DNA of 64,000 nucleotides. Source: Apis mellifera (lineage: Eukaryota > Arthropoda > Insecta > Hymenoptera > Apidae). Location of the stretch: contig NC_037638.1 of NCBI RefSeq assembly GCF_003254395.2, forward strand, positions 21,474,690 through 21,538,689, written 5' to 3'. A program made the position numbers and the translations under genes. This document shows positions 25,001-38,128 of the stretch, in pieces. Each line of letters starts with the position of its first letter. Position 1 is the stretch's first letter. The notes beneath the pieces were generated by a model, which saw nothing but the letters and a program-made list of their open reading frames with translations, ran no database searches and had not been told where the DNA came from.

Positions 25001-26433
25001 ATTATTAAGAGTGTACTTTACAATCGTGTCAAATAATGTATCCAAAAAGAAAAACAGATTTGATATTAGCATTAATGTTTGGATCATTTCGATTGTAGGG
25101 TAAGGCACTATATAAACATATGCATATATTCTACCACTGCTGTGTCATATGTTATAAAACTACTTTTTGCATAATTATGCAATGATAACTATAATCCTGT
25201 TCTACAACCATACTGATCTTCGCATTTTTTTCATAACTTCAAATATATATCTCTGTTCAATACTTTGTTTCGTGTTATCCAATAAAAACTATATTACACA
25301 TTCAAGCAAAATACTTACAAATCATTGATTGTACAACCTTTTTACTTTTAGTATCATATAATCGAAATTTATAGAATTACTAATCAACTATAAATAAAAT
25401 TTTTAAACATTTTAGAAAGATTCATATCTGTACTAAAAAACAAATCATAACAAATAAAACCGTATTATTGATTGCAAATTACTTTTTATTCTTTTATATT
25501 TATATATATTAATATTTATTGTTTTTGGAGATACAATATAATCGAAACAATTTTTTTTATATTTCGTCTTTGTTATTTTTTGGCTTATGTATTTTATCAT
25601 GTAATGCATTTTTTATAAATATCATAAGATTTTGAAAAGTTATATTTGCAAATATTATACGAAACATATTTGAAGTAATTATTGTAATATTAACATTTTT
25701 ATGATTAAAAATATTATGTACGAATTATAATAACACTTAATAAATATTTCTGCAAATCAAATCTTTTTAATATTTATTTAATCATCATATTTCATTTTTT
25801 ATTATAAATTTTGCATATATTTTAAAATTTTGTATATAATAAAAATTTTTTAAATTTTAAAATTGTGTTGATTCCTACAATTTTCTACATATATACAATA
25901 GATAATATGATATGATAATATGTATTAATATCCAATAAGAAATACGATTCAAGTATCGCGAGTCACTCTATTGGTTATCCTTAAATATATGCATTAAGTA
26001 CGATTTTCATTGTCAGCAATTTATTTTGAATTTTCTTTTTTCCATTTAATAGTTCTTTCTTCCAATAAATTTATAATATATCGTAAAACATAAAAGTAAT
26101 GGCTATAATATTACAAATATTTGTAACTCCATCTTAAAATTGAAGATACTTCGAGTTAGATGTGTGGCAGACGACAGAGAATTTTGCAATCTGTCACTTC
26201 AAAGTTTATTGTAATAATATTTCTTTAAATATTAGTAATTCTATAAAAATAACTCTCATTACGAAAATTGCTTTAGTAATTGATGATGTTATGAGGAAAT
26301 ATATTAGAATGAAACGTATGTAAACTATCCATATTTCTATTCGAATTGAACAACAGGGTTATGAGGCTCCAATTTCGAAGTCTCGTTATTCATAAATATT
26401 TTTTCAATATTTTTTGTATAATTTGTATATTAC
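22096..26433. other. Long AT-rich region after the BTG gene
   Basis: No gene is seen. AATAAA occurs at 22698-22703 and 22739-22744, and the sequence to about 24.7 kb stays slightly richer in G and T than the flanks, so the BTG 3' UTR may be long. A Pumilio-type element TGTAAATA is at 23679-23686. A-runs lie at 24543-24561 and 24821-24831. The promoter of the TJAP1-like gene should lie near 26,200-26,430. Confidence 0.5.
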
Positions 26434-29400
26434 ATGATGGCTGAAAAATGTAAGGTAAGTACATATGTTAAATAAATAAATAATAATAAGTGAATATTAC
26501 ATATAACTAATAATTAATATCTTTTTGGAAATTAAATATAGTAAAATTTATAACATCTGTTATAAAATTACATATTCAGAAAAATAGAAATATTTCAATT
26601 AATTGAATAATAATAAATGATACAAATTCATTTAGAAAGAAATAAATGAATTGTGTGTCTATTTTGATCTTTAATATCTTTTATATATATATATATATAT
26701 ATTATCTATTATATATAAAAATTATTTTTAAACTAATTAAATTTTTAAATTTTCAGGAATGTGGCTGCAAATGTCTGGGCTGTAATCAAAATGATCAGCA
26801 ACATGGAGAAATGCATTTGCATGTAGAAATAGAAAATTTACGTCAACGTTTATTAGAAAGAGATAATCATATTGTAACAATGGAGACACAGTTTTTAAAT
26901 GAAGCTGACAAATTTCCAAATGGTGAATTAGCTTCTATGAAGGAAGAACTTTTAATTTGGCAAGAAAAGTATTCAAGATTATACGAGGCTCATAAACGTG
27001 TTCAGAAAGTAAATCAAAATCTTGAAGATAAATTATTGAGGATTGTAGATAAATGTGAAACAGAAAAAAGTGCATTTACTAAGGATATTGCAACTTTATC
27101 TCATAGATTAGCTGATGCAAATTACACTATACATCGTTTAACTCAAGATAATGTATGTTTCAAATATAAAATTTTGATGATTTAAAATTGAATTGTGAAT
27201 AAAATTTTTATAAATAATATTTTATTTTAGGAAAAATATAGGAATGATGTAAACTTGGCAATACAACTTCTTCAATGTAAACCTTCTAATTTTGTTGGAC
27301 AAAAATATGATTCTGTAAGTTATATTTTATAAAATATTTGTAAGTTAAGATATGAAGAATATATATATATGAAAATAAATTAATATTAATTTCAGTTACC
27401 TTCCGAAGTACAAGCCAAAGTTAGGACATACATTGCACAAAAGAAACATTCTAGTGATACTACATCTCCTGATATAAAAAGTATTACAGTACCAATTTCA
27501 ACATTTCCTCCAACAGCAATGGTATATAATGTAACTAAACCTACAATTGAAAACAATAGTGATGATGAAACAGATGAATCTAAACCACCAGTGGATGTTG
27601 TCTCGGCAGCGATAATGGCGAAAGTTTTAGAAGATCGAGAGAAAGAAAGAGTATTTGGAAAGCATTGTGATACATGTACTTGCCATAGAAGTATTTTAAT
27701 GGTTGATGCTGAAACTCAAACTAATATGCCAAATGTTTTTTCTTGTAATGAATGTACAACAATGTATGCACAAAATGTAGAGAAACATTCTGATAATTTA
27801 AAAAATATTGATAAAAATTGTCAAAATAAAGGAAGTCAAAATTCATTGGTACATGTAATCTATCATGAGGGAAATGAAAGTGTTAATAGTAAAGTACAGT
27901 ATCAGAATAATTGTACAAAGAATAGTAATCATCAACAACTATGCACAAAAGATAAATTTTTAAATAGAAATAGTAAAATTATAGACAGTTTAAAAGACGA
28001 TAATCGTGTAAATGTTAATACAAAGCTTAATTTTAATAAAAAGAATTCATTACGTCATAATGATATCGTCAATACGTCACAACATCAAAGTATATTTCAA
28101 AATCAAAACGAAAATACGACTAAACAGGCAATATCTTATAAAATTAACGATACATGTGTTAATGGTAAAACAAATGTTGATAAAGGAAAACAAACAAAAC
28201 TGAATAAAAAATGTGAAATTGATGGTAAATTTAATCCAAATTCTTGGAATAAATTGGATAAGAAATCTTCTAATTGTAGTCGTATAGTTCCTGAAAATTG
28301 TAAAAATTACTTTGATAGAAAAGAGCAGAGTCACATCGATATTATTAACGATAGATTATGGAAAAATGAATGGACGAGACTAAAATCACAGACGAAAGAA
28401 AGCAAAGACAAAATTAACAGTGATATTGAGATTGATATAATTAATGATAGGGTTTGGAAAAATGATAGATCAACTCAAGAAACACAACAACACGCAACAC
28501 AATTAACTTTAATAGAAGTGAAGAATATTGATAATGTTGCGCATCAAAATGATTCTGGGCAAATGGAAGTGGCCACTAGTCCAACTTTTAGTAGCGATAG
28601 TATTGTAATTTCAACTTCCGATCCTTCCAGTAGTTCTAGTGATGTCGTTCAATTAACTGGAATGCGTGTGCATAATGTATTAGGTAATTTGAAACCTAAT
28701 ACGCAAAATAGAATAACTGGTCCAAGGAATTGTCTCGTTAGAGTAACACCTGGATCGAAGAATATTCTTTTAGATAATGCTGGTCATTATAAAACTGTGT
28801 TATATACTAGTGGAAATAATAAACCAAATACCGCTTTAGTTCATTCGAAAAAAATGTCTCGATCTGGATCGGAAAGATCAATTTCAACCAGTAGCGAAGA
28901 AAGCACACCGATGTTGTTACATGACAATAATCAATTACAAAGAGTAGCCGAATGGGTTCAATCATCGGTTCACATGGATAATTCTGGATCAAATTACACG
29001 GAATTAAAGCCAAATGAAAATATAATGGATAATAAAAGTCTTTCTTTAACATATTTAGACGAGTCTCAAACAAATTGCAAATCAATTGAAAATAATCAAG
29101 AATCATATGACAATTCTTCAGAAAATAAATGCAACAGTTTGATAATGGAAGAAATTCAAGAATTTGGAATGAGAAATTTAAATAATGCTGTAAATAATTT
29201 TTCATTGGATACTGTAAATAATACTGATTTAGAAAAAGAGAAAGATTTAATATCTTTCGATATTCCAATCGAAGAGGAGAAAGTTTTGCCTAAAACATTG
29301 AAAAAAGGAGTCACTGCAGATTTTGATTACGAAGTCAAGATTACTAAAGAAATGGAAGAAACTTATTTAAAGCTTGCAGCGAGTTTAGATCCTGTGGCAT

Positions 29401-29504
29401 TAAGCTTATCGAGCACGGATAACGTGGATTTAACGATTGAAAAATATAGGAAAGATCACAAGAGATTTCAAAAGAATCACGATAAAACGGGATCAAAAGT
29501 GTAA
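26434..29504 (+). CDS. TJAP1/BEGAIN-family coiled-coil protein
   Basis: Insect relative of tight junction-associated protein 1 (TJAP1/PILT) and brain-enriched guanylate kinase-associated protein, peripheral membrane or Golgi/junction coiled-coil proteins. Four exons (26434-26454, 26757-27152, 27231-27314, 27396-29504), all phase 0 and GT-AG, give 869 residues. After a Cys-rich start (CKECGCKCLGC) comes a coiled coil (about residues 25-140) with ENLRQRLLERDNHI and NQNLEDKLLRIVDKCETEK, then the family hallmark KYRNDVNLAIQLLQCKPSNF and LPSEVQAKVRTYI (to about residue 185). These align with the TJAP1 segments YRLDCNLAVQLLKC and LPCELQDMVR. The long last exon encodes a disordered Asn/Lys/Ser-rich tail with a duplicated IINDRxWKN motif. 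Codons are strongly A/T-biased like the neighbours. The family is confident; one-to-one orthology is not. Confidence 0.85.
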
Positions 29505-29742
29505 AGTATACCAGCAAATATTTGAAAAGAAATTATTACTATTTCAGCAGGGAGTTCCTTTAAAAATAAAACAGAGCATTATTTTTTGTAACTACGTGAA
29601 ACTAAGGCTGTACCAAGAACAGTAGCGTAGAGTAAAACATTCTATATTCACACATACACTATATTGCAGTTGTAGAATCATATTTATTTAATTTGTATAG
29701 CTAATAATAATAATAATAATATCGTAATATTTTTGTTTTGTG

Positions 29743-29748
29743 AATAAA
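29743..29748 (+). terminator. Polyadenylation signal of the TJAP1-like gene
   Basis: AATAAA about 240 bp after the stop codon, in TGAATAAAAATTG, preceded by an (AAT)n run at 29703-29720. Confidence 0.55.
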
Positions 29749-32700
29749 AATTGAATTTCATAGCAATTATGCAATGTTGCTAGATAGAATATTATTTATT
29801 AACTACTTTAGTAAATTCTATTATAATTAATATGCATAATTTAATTCCAACTAACTAAAAATCGATTATATTTTTTATTCGATTCTTTTTTTTTATCTAA
29901 AAGATATTGAAATACTTTACTTATGTACGAACGTAATGTCTTAGTTTTCTTCTTTCTTCTGTACACTTTTGTACAGATCAATTGAAATATGAAATATGAA
30001 ACATGGATTAAATTAGATGTCCAAACTTTTATTCTTGTTACTGCGATACTGCGATTAAATATTATATTAGGATAAATTGCGTTCGGGTGTATTAAAACGT
30101 TGACAATATTATAAACAGAAAATTCATTGTCAAATTGTCGAAATTTTACACTCATAGTGTAATACATTAGCGCGTGCTATATTTCCAAATCATTAGAATC
30201 ATGGAACGCGAATATTTCGCGTCGTCAAATGTAAAATCTTTTACAAATTCATTCGATGGAAGAGGAACACCGAAACGAACGACGATAGTATTTTAACGTA
30301 AATAAACGAAATTTTATCATCGTAAACGGGTAAACGATAAAACGATGTTATATTTTCCTTGTATGCATGTGCAAGTATGGCAGAATACAGAATAATGACA
30401 ATATCAAGATTGTTGATAATTATCATAAAATGTATCCGTGAGATTTTTCATTAATTTCGTACTCGCATCAAAATAAATATCATTATAAAAATCAAATACG
30501 AGAAACGTTTTATGTAATAATAAAAATTTGTTTGGCGCAAATATCCTCGCCTGTGTTAAGGAGAAATAATTATGGTACCAAAGTTAATACATTTTGATAT
30601 TTCTTTAATGTCTCACTTTAATGTATCGTAGTATAATTACTCACTTTATTTTGCATGTTTTATTACGAGTTTATTTTAAAAAAAGATGCTTAAGATCCCT
30701 GCGACAAAGATGAAAGTTATATAATACTTCAGGCGCATAATTAAAATAAACTCGATTCGATTACCTGATTTCAATTGTAATCCAAACTCGCTGTGCTTCG
30801 ATCGAATCGAAATCGATCTTTTAAAGAAAGAAAGAAAGAAAAAAGAAAAAAAAAAAAAAAGAAAAAAAGAAAAAAAAAGAAGAAAAACGAAGAGAAAAAA
30901 AATATAAACTTTTACTCAGTCTTCGAGTATTTTAGCGTTGTTTTATGGCAATAAAAAGAATTACTTCAATATTATTCCTTATATTGTACTTTTACAAATA
31001 TAATTACAGATAAACAATAAATTGATCAATATCGCAAATATAACTTAAGGCAAAAAAAAAAAATAAATAAATAAAATAAAAATTAATTGATAATTATTGT
31101 CTTACGGAGAATTTAACATTTAACGATAATAATTATATTCGTTGATAATTTTTCTCGAATGAAAGATTGAATAAAATTGCCGATATTTATAATTCAACGT
31201 ATCCACGACGTTTCAAAAATGAGATATTATTGCGTTTCATGGTAAACATAAGTGCATCGTGTTACGAGCAAGACGCAAAGATTAATGTTTCTGCCTGTTT
31301 TTTTTTTCCATTTATGCAATAATGTATTCTGCGTGGAACAGAGAGTTGCAATGTAATAATCGAGAATGTGGATTGAGGAAATGAATTAAAGATGACTCCA
31401 TCTATCGTGGACATCGCATTAAAGTTGCAAATTTATGCGTAAAATAAAAAGAAAAAAAAAATATATATATATATATACGAGCATTACCGTATTACAGCAA
31501 GAGGAAAAGCAAGGAAACTTTTCGCGTTTTCATAGCGAAAACGTCGGAACGATCGCGTATTTTTAGGCTGTTCACCTATGCGTAAACTCAAGAAGCGATG
31601 AAATTCGAAAACCGAAACTTCGCATATTTCGCGAAACCGATTGATTTTCATCGTGGCTCGTTAAGCGCAACGCGTTTTCAGTTAACGACCATTAATTAAG
31701 GAGGGTGCATGAGTCACCGGTATATCGGTGCTCGAGTTCTGAATATACAAATGAAAATATCGATTGAGAACATGTCGCCAAATATATTTCCGTCGGTTTC
31801 AATATTCTCTCAGGTGAACCAACATCTCTTCAAGATATCTATATCTATTAGAAAATTAGAAGAATTGATTATTTGGATTGGATTCATATTGGAATATTGG
31901 AAAAAAGGAAGTGATGCTTTGAAATAATTTACTCAAGCTCGAGATAATGATGGAGAAATGGAACGAGATGTTTGGTTTGAATTTAAATTAAGATTTCTTC
32001 TTTTTTTTTTTTTTTCCTGAATTTTGATATTCTATCTCGTACGGCTAGGTAAAAATTCCATTGTTCATCCAAATTAATATTTTTATCTATATTTATTAAG
32101 TAAATTGAATATTGTAAAAAAAAGAAAAAAAAAAGAAAAAAAGGAAATCGTGTAATATATATATATTAGTGCAAGAATTAGAATCAAGTGAATAAAGATA
32201 TACGAGGCTTTATCGAATCGTACGTTCAAGATTGCACCGTACTTTACGGTTTTACACTCGTGAGCGCGTATGTTTCGCTTTTGATTCATTTTACGAATAA
32301 CACAATATTGTGAAATGCGTATTGTATCGATAGGAGAAACGGTTTTAGAAGAACAATGAGGTATCTTTGATTTTTTTTTCTTTTTTTTTTTTTTCTCTTT
32401 AATTAGCTTATTATACATTCTTATACAGATATATCGGAATAGAAGAGGAGGAATAGCGAGGAGGGAGGGCTCGAAAGATCAAACGCAGATCTATGAATTT
32501 GAATACAAAAGATACTGTAAATGCATTGAGGTGTATCGTTGCGGCTGAGTTTTCATTGAAACGGACTGATCGCTTTGAATTACATCCTGTAGTAAACAGT
32601 TACCCATTAACTCGAAATCAGATGTACCATGTGTAACGTGGCGACGATAATAATGTAAACTGTACATATACAGTGAAATAAAAATGTATTTAAAGAAGCG

Positions 32701-33580
32701 AATGTTATTTCAACGTGAAAACCATTTTTATTTATAATTTTATCACATATATGAAAAAAAAAAGAAATTTATCGATCCATCCGTGAGCTAGATCAAATTT
32801 TTAGATTATAGATTAAAATTAATCTTTTGTCACGTTTTAATTTATCGCGATAATTCTGACGGATAAACACACCAAGGTTTCCCCCAGCTTGAATGGATTT
32901 GATAAATCTGATCTCGATGTAAATTTTTGTGGCGTTTAATTCGGCGCAACCGCCGCTGAAAACGCATGCAGAAAATCGATCGAACGATCGGGCCGAGCCC
33001 AGCTCGTTTCAATCAACCTAATGTTCCAATAATTTGGATCCTGAACAGACCTAGCTCAACCGTACGAATGAATGAACGGCCTCGCCTGCCTCGCACTATT
33101 ACGCGATACTCTGACACGCGTGTCCGATATTATTTGATTATCCGCGAATGTTGTAACACTTTTCGCGGGTGCGTAGATAAAAACGGGAGAGCGAACTTTT
33201 TGTTCGACGATCGATATCGCATAGAAGAAAATTAAGGACGAACGATTCTATTTTTCTTTCGAGCCTGTGTAATTCGAAGCAATAATTAGAAAAAACACGA
33301 TATATATATAGAACAAATTTTTGTTCTAATCTAATTAACGATATTTTACATTTAAGGGAAACTATTCGAACGGAAGAAGAGGACGAGGTTAAAAGTATCC
33401 ATCATTTTAAAACACCTGCACATCGATGATGCACGACCAAGCTTTTAAAGAGAATATATCCATATATATATATATATATATATATACGCCTCGTGAAACG
33501 GATTTTCAAAGGATTTTCTCTATCGTATTTAATATTTTTTTTCCTTTGAAACAAGAATTAACTCTCACCTTGCTTAGATA
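29749..33580. other. Intergenic region crossing a base-composition boundary
   Basis: No gene is recognised. The left part is as AT-rich as the upstream cluster. From about 30.2 kb onwards CG dinucleotides and words such as TCGAT become frequent. It holds a purine-rich tract at 30824-30901, poly-T/A runs near 32,000, 32,115 and 32,380, and (TA)n arrays near 31,459 and 33,465-33,486. Confidence 0.6.
30824..30901. repeat. Purine-only (A/G) tract
   Basis: About 75 bases almost entirely A and G on the plus strand, starting as GAAA repeats and passing into long A-runs. Low-complexity sequence. Confidence 0.85.
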
Positions 33581-33861
33581 AATCTCGGATGGCCAAGTTA
33601 TCCGACAACCACCAAGTTTCCTCGATGGCTGGTCATCGCGCCAGCGCCTCCCGAGTGACCAGCACGTACCCTCCGCTTTCTCGACGAACCGCCAATCCGT
33701 CCAACCCCGCGGCAGTAAGGACGCGTTCGTGCTCACGCGAAGACGCGGACCGACGCCGCGGCACGTCGATGCCGATTACCGACGCTTCCCCGAGCCTTGC
33801 ACCCTCGTAAATGCACCCTCCTGCCCGGCGACTCCGCCTCGCTGTCCACCTGGTAGCCAGG
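33581..33861 (+). other. GC-rich island, possible upstream exon of stum
   Basis: A sharply GC-rich segment follows an acceptor-like CTTGCTTAG at 33580. One frame starts at ATG 33589 and reaches a donor-like GGCA/GTAAGG at 33714-33715 in phase 0. A second frame, open from just after a TAA at about 33582, runs about 92 codons to a donor CCAG/GTAAGC at 33861-33862, also in phase 0. Either donor could join in frame to the stum exon at 41050. Both peptides are Arg/Ser/Pro-rich like the N-terminal stum exons. It may instead be a non-coding first exon. I could not choose between them. Confidence 0.35.
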
Positions 33862-34046
33862 TAAGCCAGCCAGGTTTCTCCTCCGCATTACTGGCTCGCG
33901 TGACACGGTTCATGGTCTCGGATTTGAGAGGCTCGAGTTCGAGGATCGAGTTGTGGATCCTTGGAATCGTTTTTTTTTTTTTCGTCGAACAAGTGGAATG
34001 TTGGGGAATGTTTGGAAAACGTTGTGGGCCGAGTTGTGGAGTGCGG

Positions 34047-34400
34047 ACAAAGAGGGAATGTTGTGAGGGAAGTGGGAGGATGTTGGAAAGTGTTTGAAGG
34101 AATCGATCGAAGATGGGGGATCTCTTCTTGCGAGGATAAGGAACGTGATACTTCTTTTCTTTTTTTTTTTTTCTTTGGACGATGATCGTTTTTTGGAAGT
34201 TTCGTCTCGAGAATCATCGTTGAAGGGGATGTTGTGAGGGGATCGGAAGGGAAGTGGAAGATGTTGGAAAGTGTTTTGAAACAGTCGATCGAAGATGAAA
34301 AGGATCTCTCCTTTCCCTCGTTTTTTTAGACGATGATTTTTGCAAGCTTCGTCCTCAAGTTGGAATTTGATGATGAGTGGCCATTTTTTTTGGGATTCGA
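34047..34400. repeat. Diverged tandem duplication of about 180 bp
   Basis: Two adjacent copies share the ordered words ATGTTGTGAGGG, GATGTTGGAAAGTGTTT, ATCGATCGAAGATG or GTCGATCGAAGATG, GATCTCT, a T-run, GACGATGAT and TTCGTC. Copy one runs from about 34,047 to 34,225 and copy two from about 34,226 to 34,400. The copies carry small insertions and substitutions, so the duplication is not recent. Confidence 0.75.
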
Positions 34401-35213
34401 GTGTAATTATTTTGAATATCCGTCGCGTTTTTTCGAGCGTGGTCGCTCTCGTGACTGTGGTGCACGAGGTCGTACTTGAAATTTCATGGGTCATATCTTT
34501 TTTTGGTCTTGGCCGGATAATATCTACTACGGAATCGACGCGATTATTATAACGGCCACCTTGACTTACGTTGATCGCTTGGAATCGAGGTTCTTCATTC
34601 AAGGTGGTCGTTCGTTTCCTCTTGGATATTCAGATATCCATTTGATTCTATCTAAATTTCAATTTCATTTCAGGCTTTATATAAGACACGAGTTACCCAC
34701 GAGTTGGTAAACCCCTTTTTTTTAAAAGAAGAAAAGCTCACGCGCCTCCCTCGTGGCGGACTCTTTGCGGATGTATTCGTATCAGATCGATAAAAGTCCG
34801 ACTATTCCACTTAGTTAGCCGAAAGGAAAAATCTTGCGGAATTTCCTTCCTCCTTGACCGAACGACACGGTCTCTCTACTTTCCAACAGTTATATCTTTC
34901 AACGTTAGACACACGTATCGAGCATTACTACTCCAATTCATTGAATTCAGGAAAAAAGGTTACGTAATAGAGAGAATCATTTTGAATAAGCGATCGATAA
35001 AATCCATCGAGATACGAGCCACGTTTCTTAAGCACTCATATTTTTCCACGCCATATTTCGGCGGTGAAACGTGCGGTTTTTTGGCATCGAGGAAACGATG
35101 ATCACTTTATTTAACATATCGCCTTTTGTCGTGCCCCCGACATTATACGATTAATATGCACGCTTATACTTATGATCGATGACAATTGTCAAGGAACACT
35201 AAGAATGGACTGG

Positions 35214-35239
35214 CGAGAGAGAGAGAGAGAGAGAGAGAG
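35214..35239. repeat. (GA)n microsatellite
   Basis: Perfect GA array of 13 units, about 65 bp before the (AT)n array. Confidence 0.95.
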
Positions 35240-35301
35240 GCCAGTTTGAATTAAAGCAACGACGCACGTGAGAAATTTCCTTGCCAATCGAACGGAAACG
35301 T

Positions 35302-35303
<2 letters not shown>

Positions 35304-35354
<51 letters not shown>
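35304..35354. repeat. (AT)n microsatellite
   Basis: About 25 perfect AT units. Confidence 0.95.
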
Positions 35355-35360
<6 letters not shown>

Positions 35361-37610
35361 GTGTTTCCGTTTCTAAATGTTTCCAAGAAAAAGAAAAAGG
35401 AGAAGGAGAAATAGAATCAGAAATTAAAATAATATATACGCGTGTGTAGTGTACAACAACGTCAACATTTTCGAATTAATTGGAATCGCGTCACGGAATA
35501 ATAACATAGGGGCGACGAAAGATTTTTATATACAATATTGTTTTATGGCACGGCCAAGTAATTATGAAGCGACACATCAAAACGTAATTTCGTTTCGCGT
35601 GAAAATTTTTCCCGCTACTCCCCCGGCCGCAATTTCCATTGACTATCAATTACGCGTACACGTTCGTGCTTGAAATTTAACCGCGAGATAAAAAAAACTT
35701 GCGCCCTTTTTTCTCTCTTTTTTTTTATCCCGCTTTTTTTTCGTTTTCCAGTCTATCAATGGAAAATTGCATGGCCCGTAACTTGCTTAAAATTCAACCT
35801 CGATTCGTTCACCTCCGAATCCGTAAACGTAACGCAATCTACGTGTTTTTATATCGTACTTTTTCTTTTTTCTTTTTTCAACGAGAACGAGTTAAATGAA
35901 AAACAGGAAGAGTGTATTAACATACTGTTTATCCGACGAATTTTATTCTCATTTCCATTTAAACGTCATTCTTTTCTTCTCTTTTTTCGCGAGAGGAATA
36001 TTCCAAAATTTCTTTGTCTCTTTTTCTCTCCTTTTAACATGCAATATTTTTTTTAGGGGGAGGGGAGAAGAATCTTGCGCAACAAGAACGATGCAAACGA
36101 TTGCACGGGGAGAAGGAAACCTCGAAACCGCTGTCCGTACTCGCGTAGCAATTAATTCACCGGTCTTTGCTCGACTGCTCTGTGAAATAATCGGCTGTTG
36201 TACATGATCGTTACGCCGCTCGGAGCTTCCTTGGCCGGTGGAATACACAGGTACATACAGTGTACACACACACACGCGCACACATGTTAAAAAGGGAGGA
36301 GGGGTCGTTGATCCCGACCCCCGAGAGTTGCAACCCGACTATTTCCAACTATTCTCGTTAACGGTGCGTTGATTTACTTTTTTATCTTACGTTTTTCCCC
36401 CTCCTCCTCTTCTTATTTCCGTCGATAACGTATATATCGTTAAAACGACACCTTGCATCGTTCGATGAAAGGAGAGAAAAGGAGCTCGGCGGAAAATAGC
36501 GTTAATCCTTGCAACGCAACGGATGTTTAATTAAAAATGATGTACGTCGCTTTGCCACGCCGTTAACTCGTTATTTATAAAGTCGATCATGGGATACGTT
36601 CCGGCCGGGCCTCGTTAAACGAGCCTCATTAGGCCGTCGAGCGTTAAGTTGCCGCGAAATTGAGGCGAATCCGGAGCGGAGCACTTTGTTGTGCGAAGAA
36701 AATTGATTAATCGGTGACAAACATTGGAGTTTTGGTTTTGCTTTTGTTCTCTCGCCTCTGGATTGAAAGATTAATCGCTAAAGCTAGGATGAAAGTTTGA
36801 ATAAGTTTTTAAGAAAGAAAAGTTGGGAATAATTCAAAGTTTGTTCCCTCTCTCGTTAATTCGATCGTTTCATTTTTATCATTCTCGATTATCTCTATCT
36901 TTTCTTTAACCGTTTAATAATAATTGGCGCGAATAATTTTCTAAAACGAGAGTTTCCTATAGTTTAAACGATATCCAATCTCCAAAGCTTTCACCGTATT
37001 TTCGATCGCAATTAGATAGAGTGCAGAATTAGAAGCGCAGATGGAAAATGCAGTCGATCATGTCACTGCACTGTTCGTATCTCGCGTTATGTAGTATAAT
37101 TTTCGCGGTGTCAAGGCCATTAATGAATCTTCCTGAACGATTGATCAGAATTGTATCTCTGGTGTGTATTCGTAATAATCATGACGCGATTACGTTATCA
37201 GACGCGGTTCAGAGATCAACAAATTTCTATCTAAATCCGACGAGGTGATAAATCTCTTGGGAAATAGAATAAATCATTCGTGAAATCGTTCCGTTTATAA
37301 ATAATTTTCAAGCTTAATTTATAAAACGATATCTATTCTTAGGCATTCTTTTCTCTCATATACGAAACAAATGCGAATACCGTTCCCCAGAGAATTTGCT
37401 ACGTCCCAGTTCGAGCGTCTAGATGCTTTCAACGGATTCCCTATTAACAATTTAAGCAACTTAATTACCGGAAACTATCTCATCAAGTCGAGCAGTCGGA
37501 GCCGTGCTTTATTTATTTCGACACAATTATTTCATTCAAGAACAATTCGCCTCTTTCTTTCTCTAACATTTGTCTAACATTTGCATACGATTCCTTTCTA
37601 ATTTATTTAT

Positions 37611-37985
37611 TTTTTTCAACGAAATAAAAAAGAAAGAAAGAAATTCCTTTCGAGAAGAAAAATTTTAATTTCATTCCTCACTTTTTTTCTTCTTTTTCTT
37701 CCATGTTGTTCAAGTAGAAATTGAACGAATTATACTATGCTATTCGAATAGCACAAGGCGTGATTATCTTTTAAGAAGAATACGTGAATTTTTTCAACGA
37801 AATAAAAGAAAGAAAGAAAGAAAAAATTGAAATTCCTTTCGAGAAGAAAAATTTTAATTTCATTCCTCACTTTTTTCCTTCTTTTTCTTCCACGTTGTTC
37901 AAGTAGAAATTGAACGAATTATACTATGCTATTCGAATAGCACAACGGGTGATTATCTTTTAAGAAGAATACGTGAAATTTTCCT
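37611..37985. repeat. Near-identical tandem duplication, unit about 178-189 bp
   Basis: The segment beginning TTTTTTCAACGAAATAAAA at 37611 is repeated from about 37789. Both copies carry a GAAA microsatellite, TTCCTTTCGAGAAG, TTCTTCCAYGTTGTTCAAG, CTATTCGAATAGCACAA and TTTTAAGAAGAATACGTGAA. Outside the GAAA run only a handful of bases differ (for example CATGTTG/CACGTTG and AAGGCG/AACGGG). The offset grows from 178 to 189 bp across the microsatellite. Confidence 0.93.
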
Positions 37986-38128
37986 TCCACGAGAAAAAGA
38001 AAATGGATGGATGCGTCTATCATCTCCGCCATCTCTTCTCACATCGATGGACGTTGAAACAGAAACAGTTGGTTGGAGATAGCCCCCTGTGATTCACGGG
38101 TGACGTATTTCTAGAAAGCGTGCACTAA

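Larger units (their letters stand above)
33862..37610. other. Non-coding stretch with repeats, no gene recognised
   Basis: Probably intergenic or stum intron. Besides the repeats listed separately it holds poly-T runs (33971-33983, 34159-34172), a GC-richer patch at 36060-36240, and many short shadow frames on both strands, none with recognisable protein content. Confidence 0.5.

Noticed and set aside
28077..29268. Minus-strand frames of 85 and 153 codons within the TJAP1-like last exon
   Set aside because: They are antisense shadows of a long A-rich sense exon and give hydrophobic, low-complexity translations.
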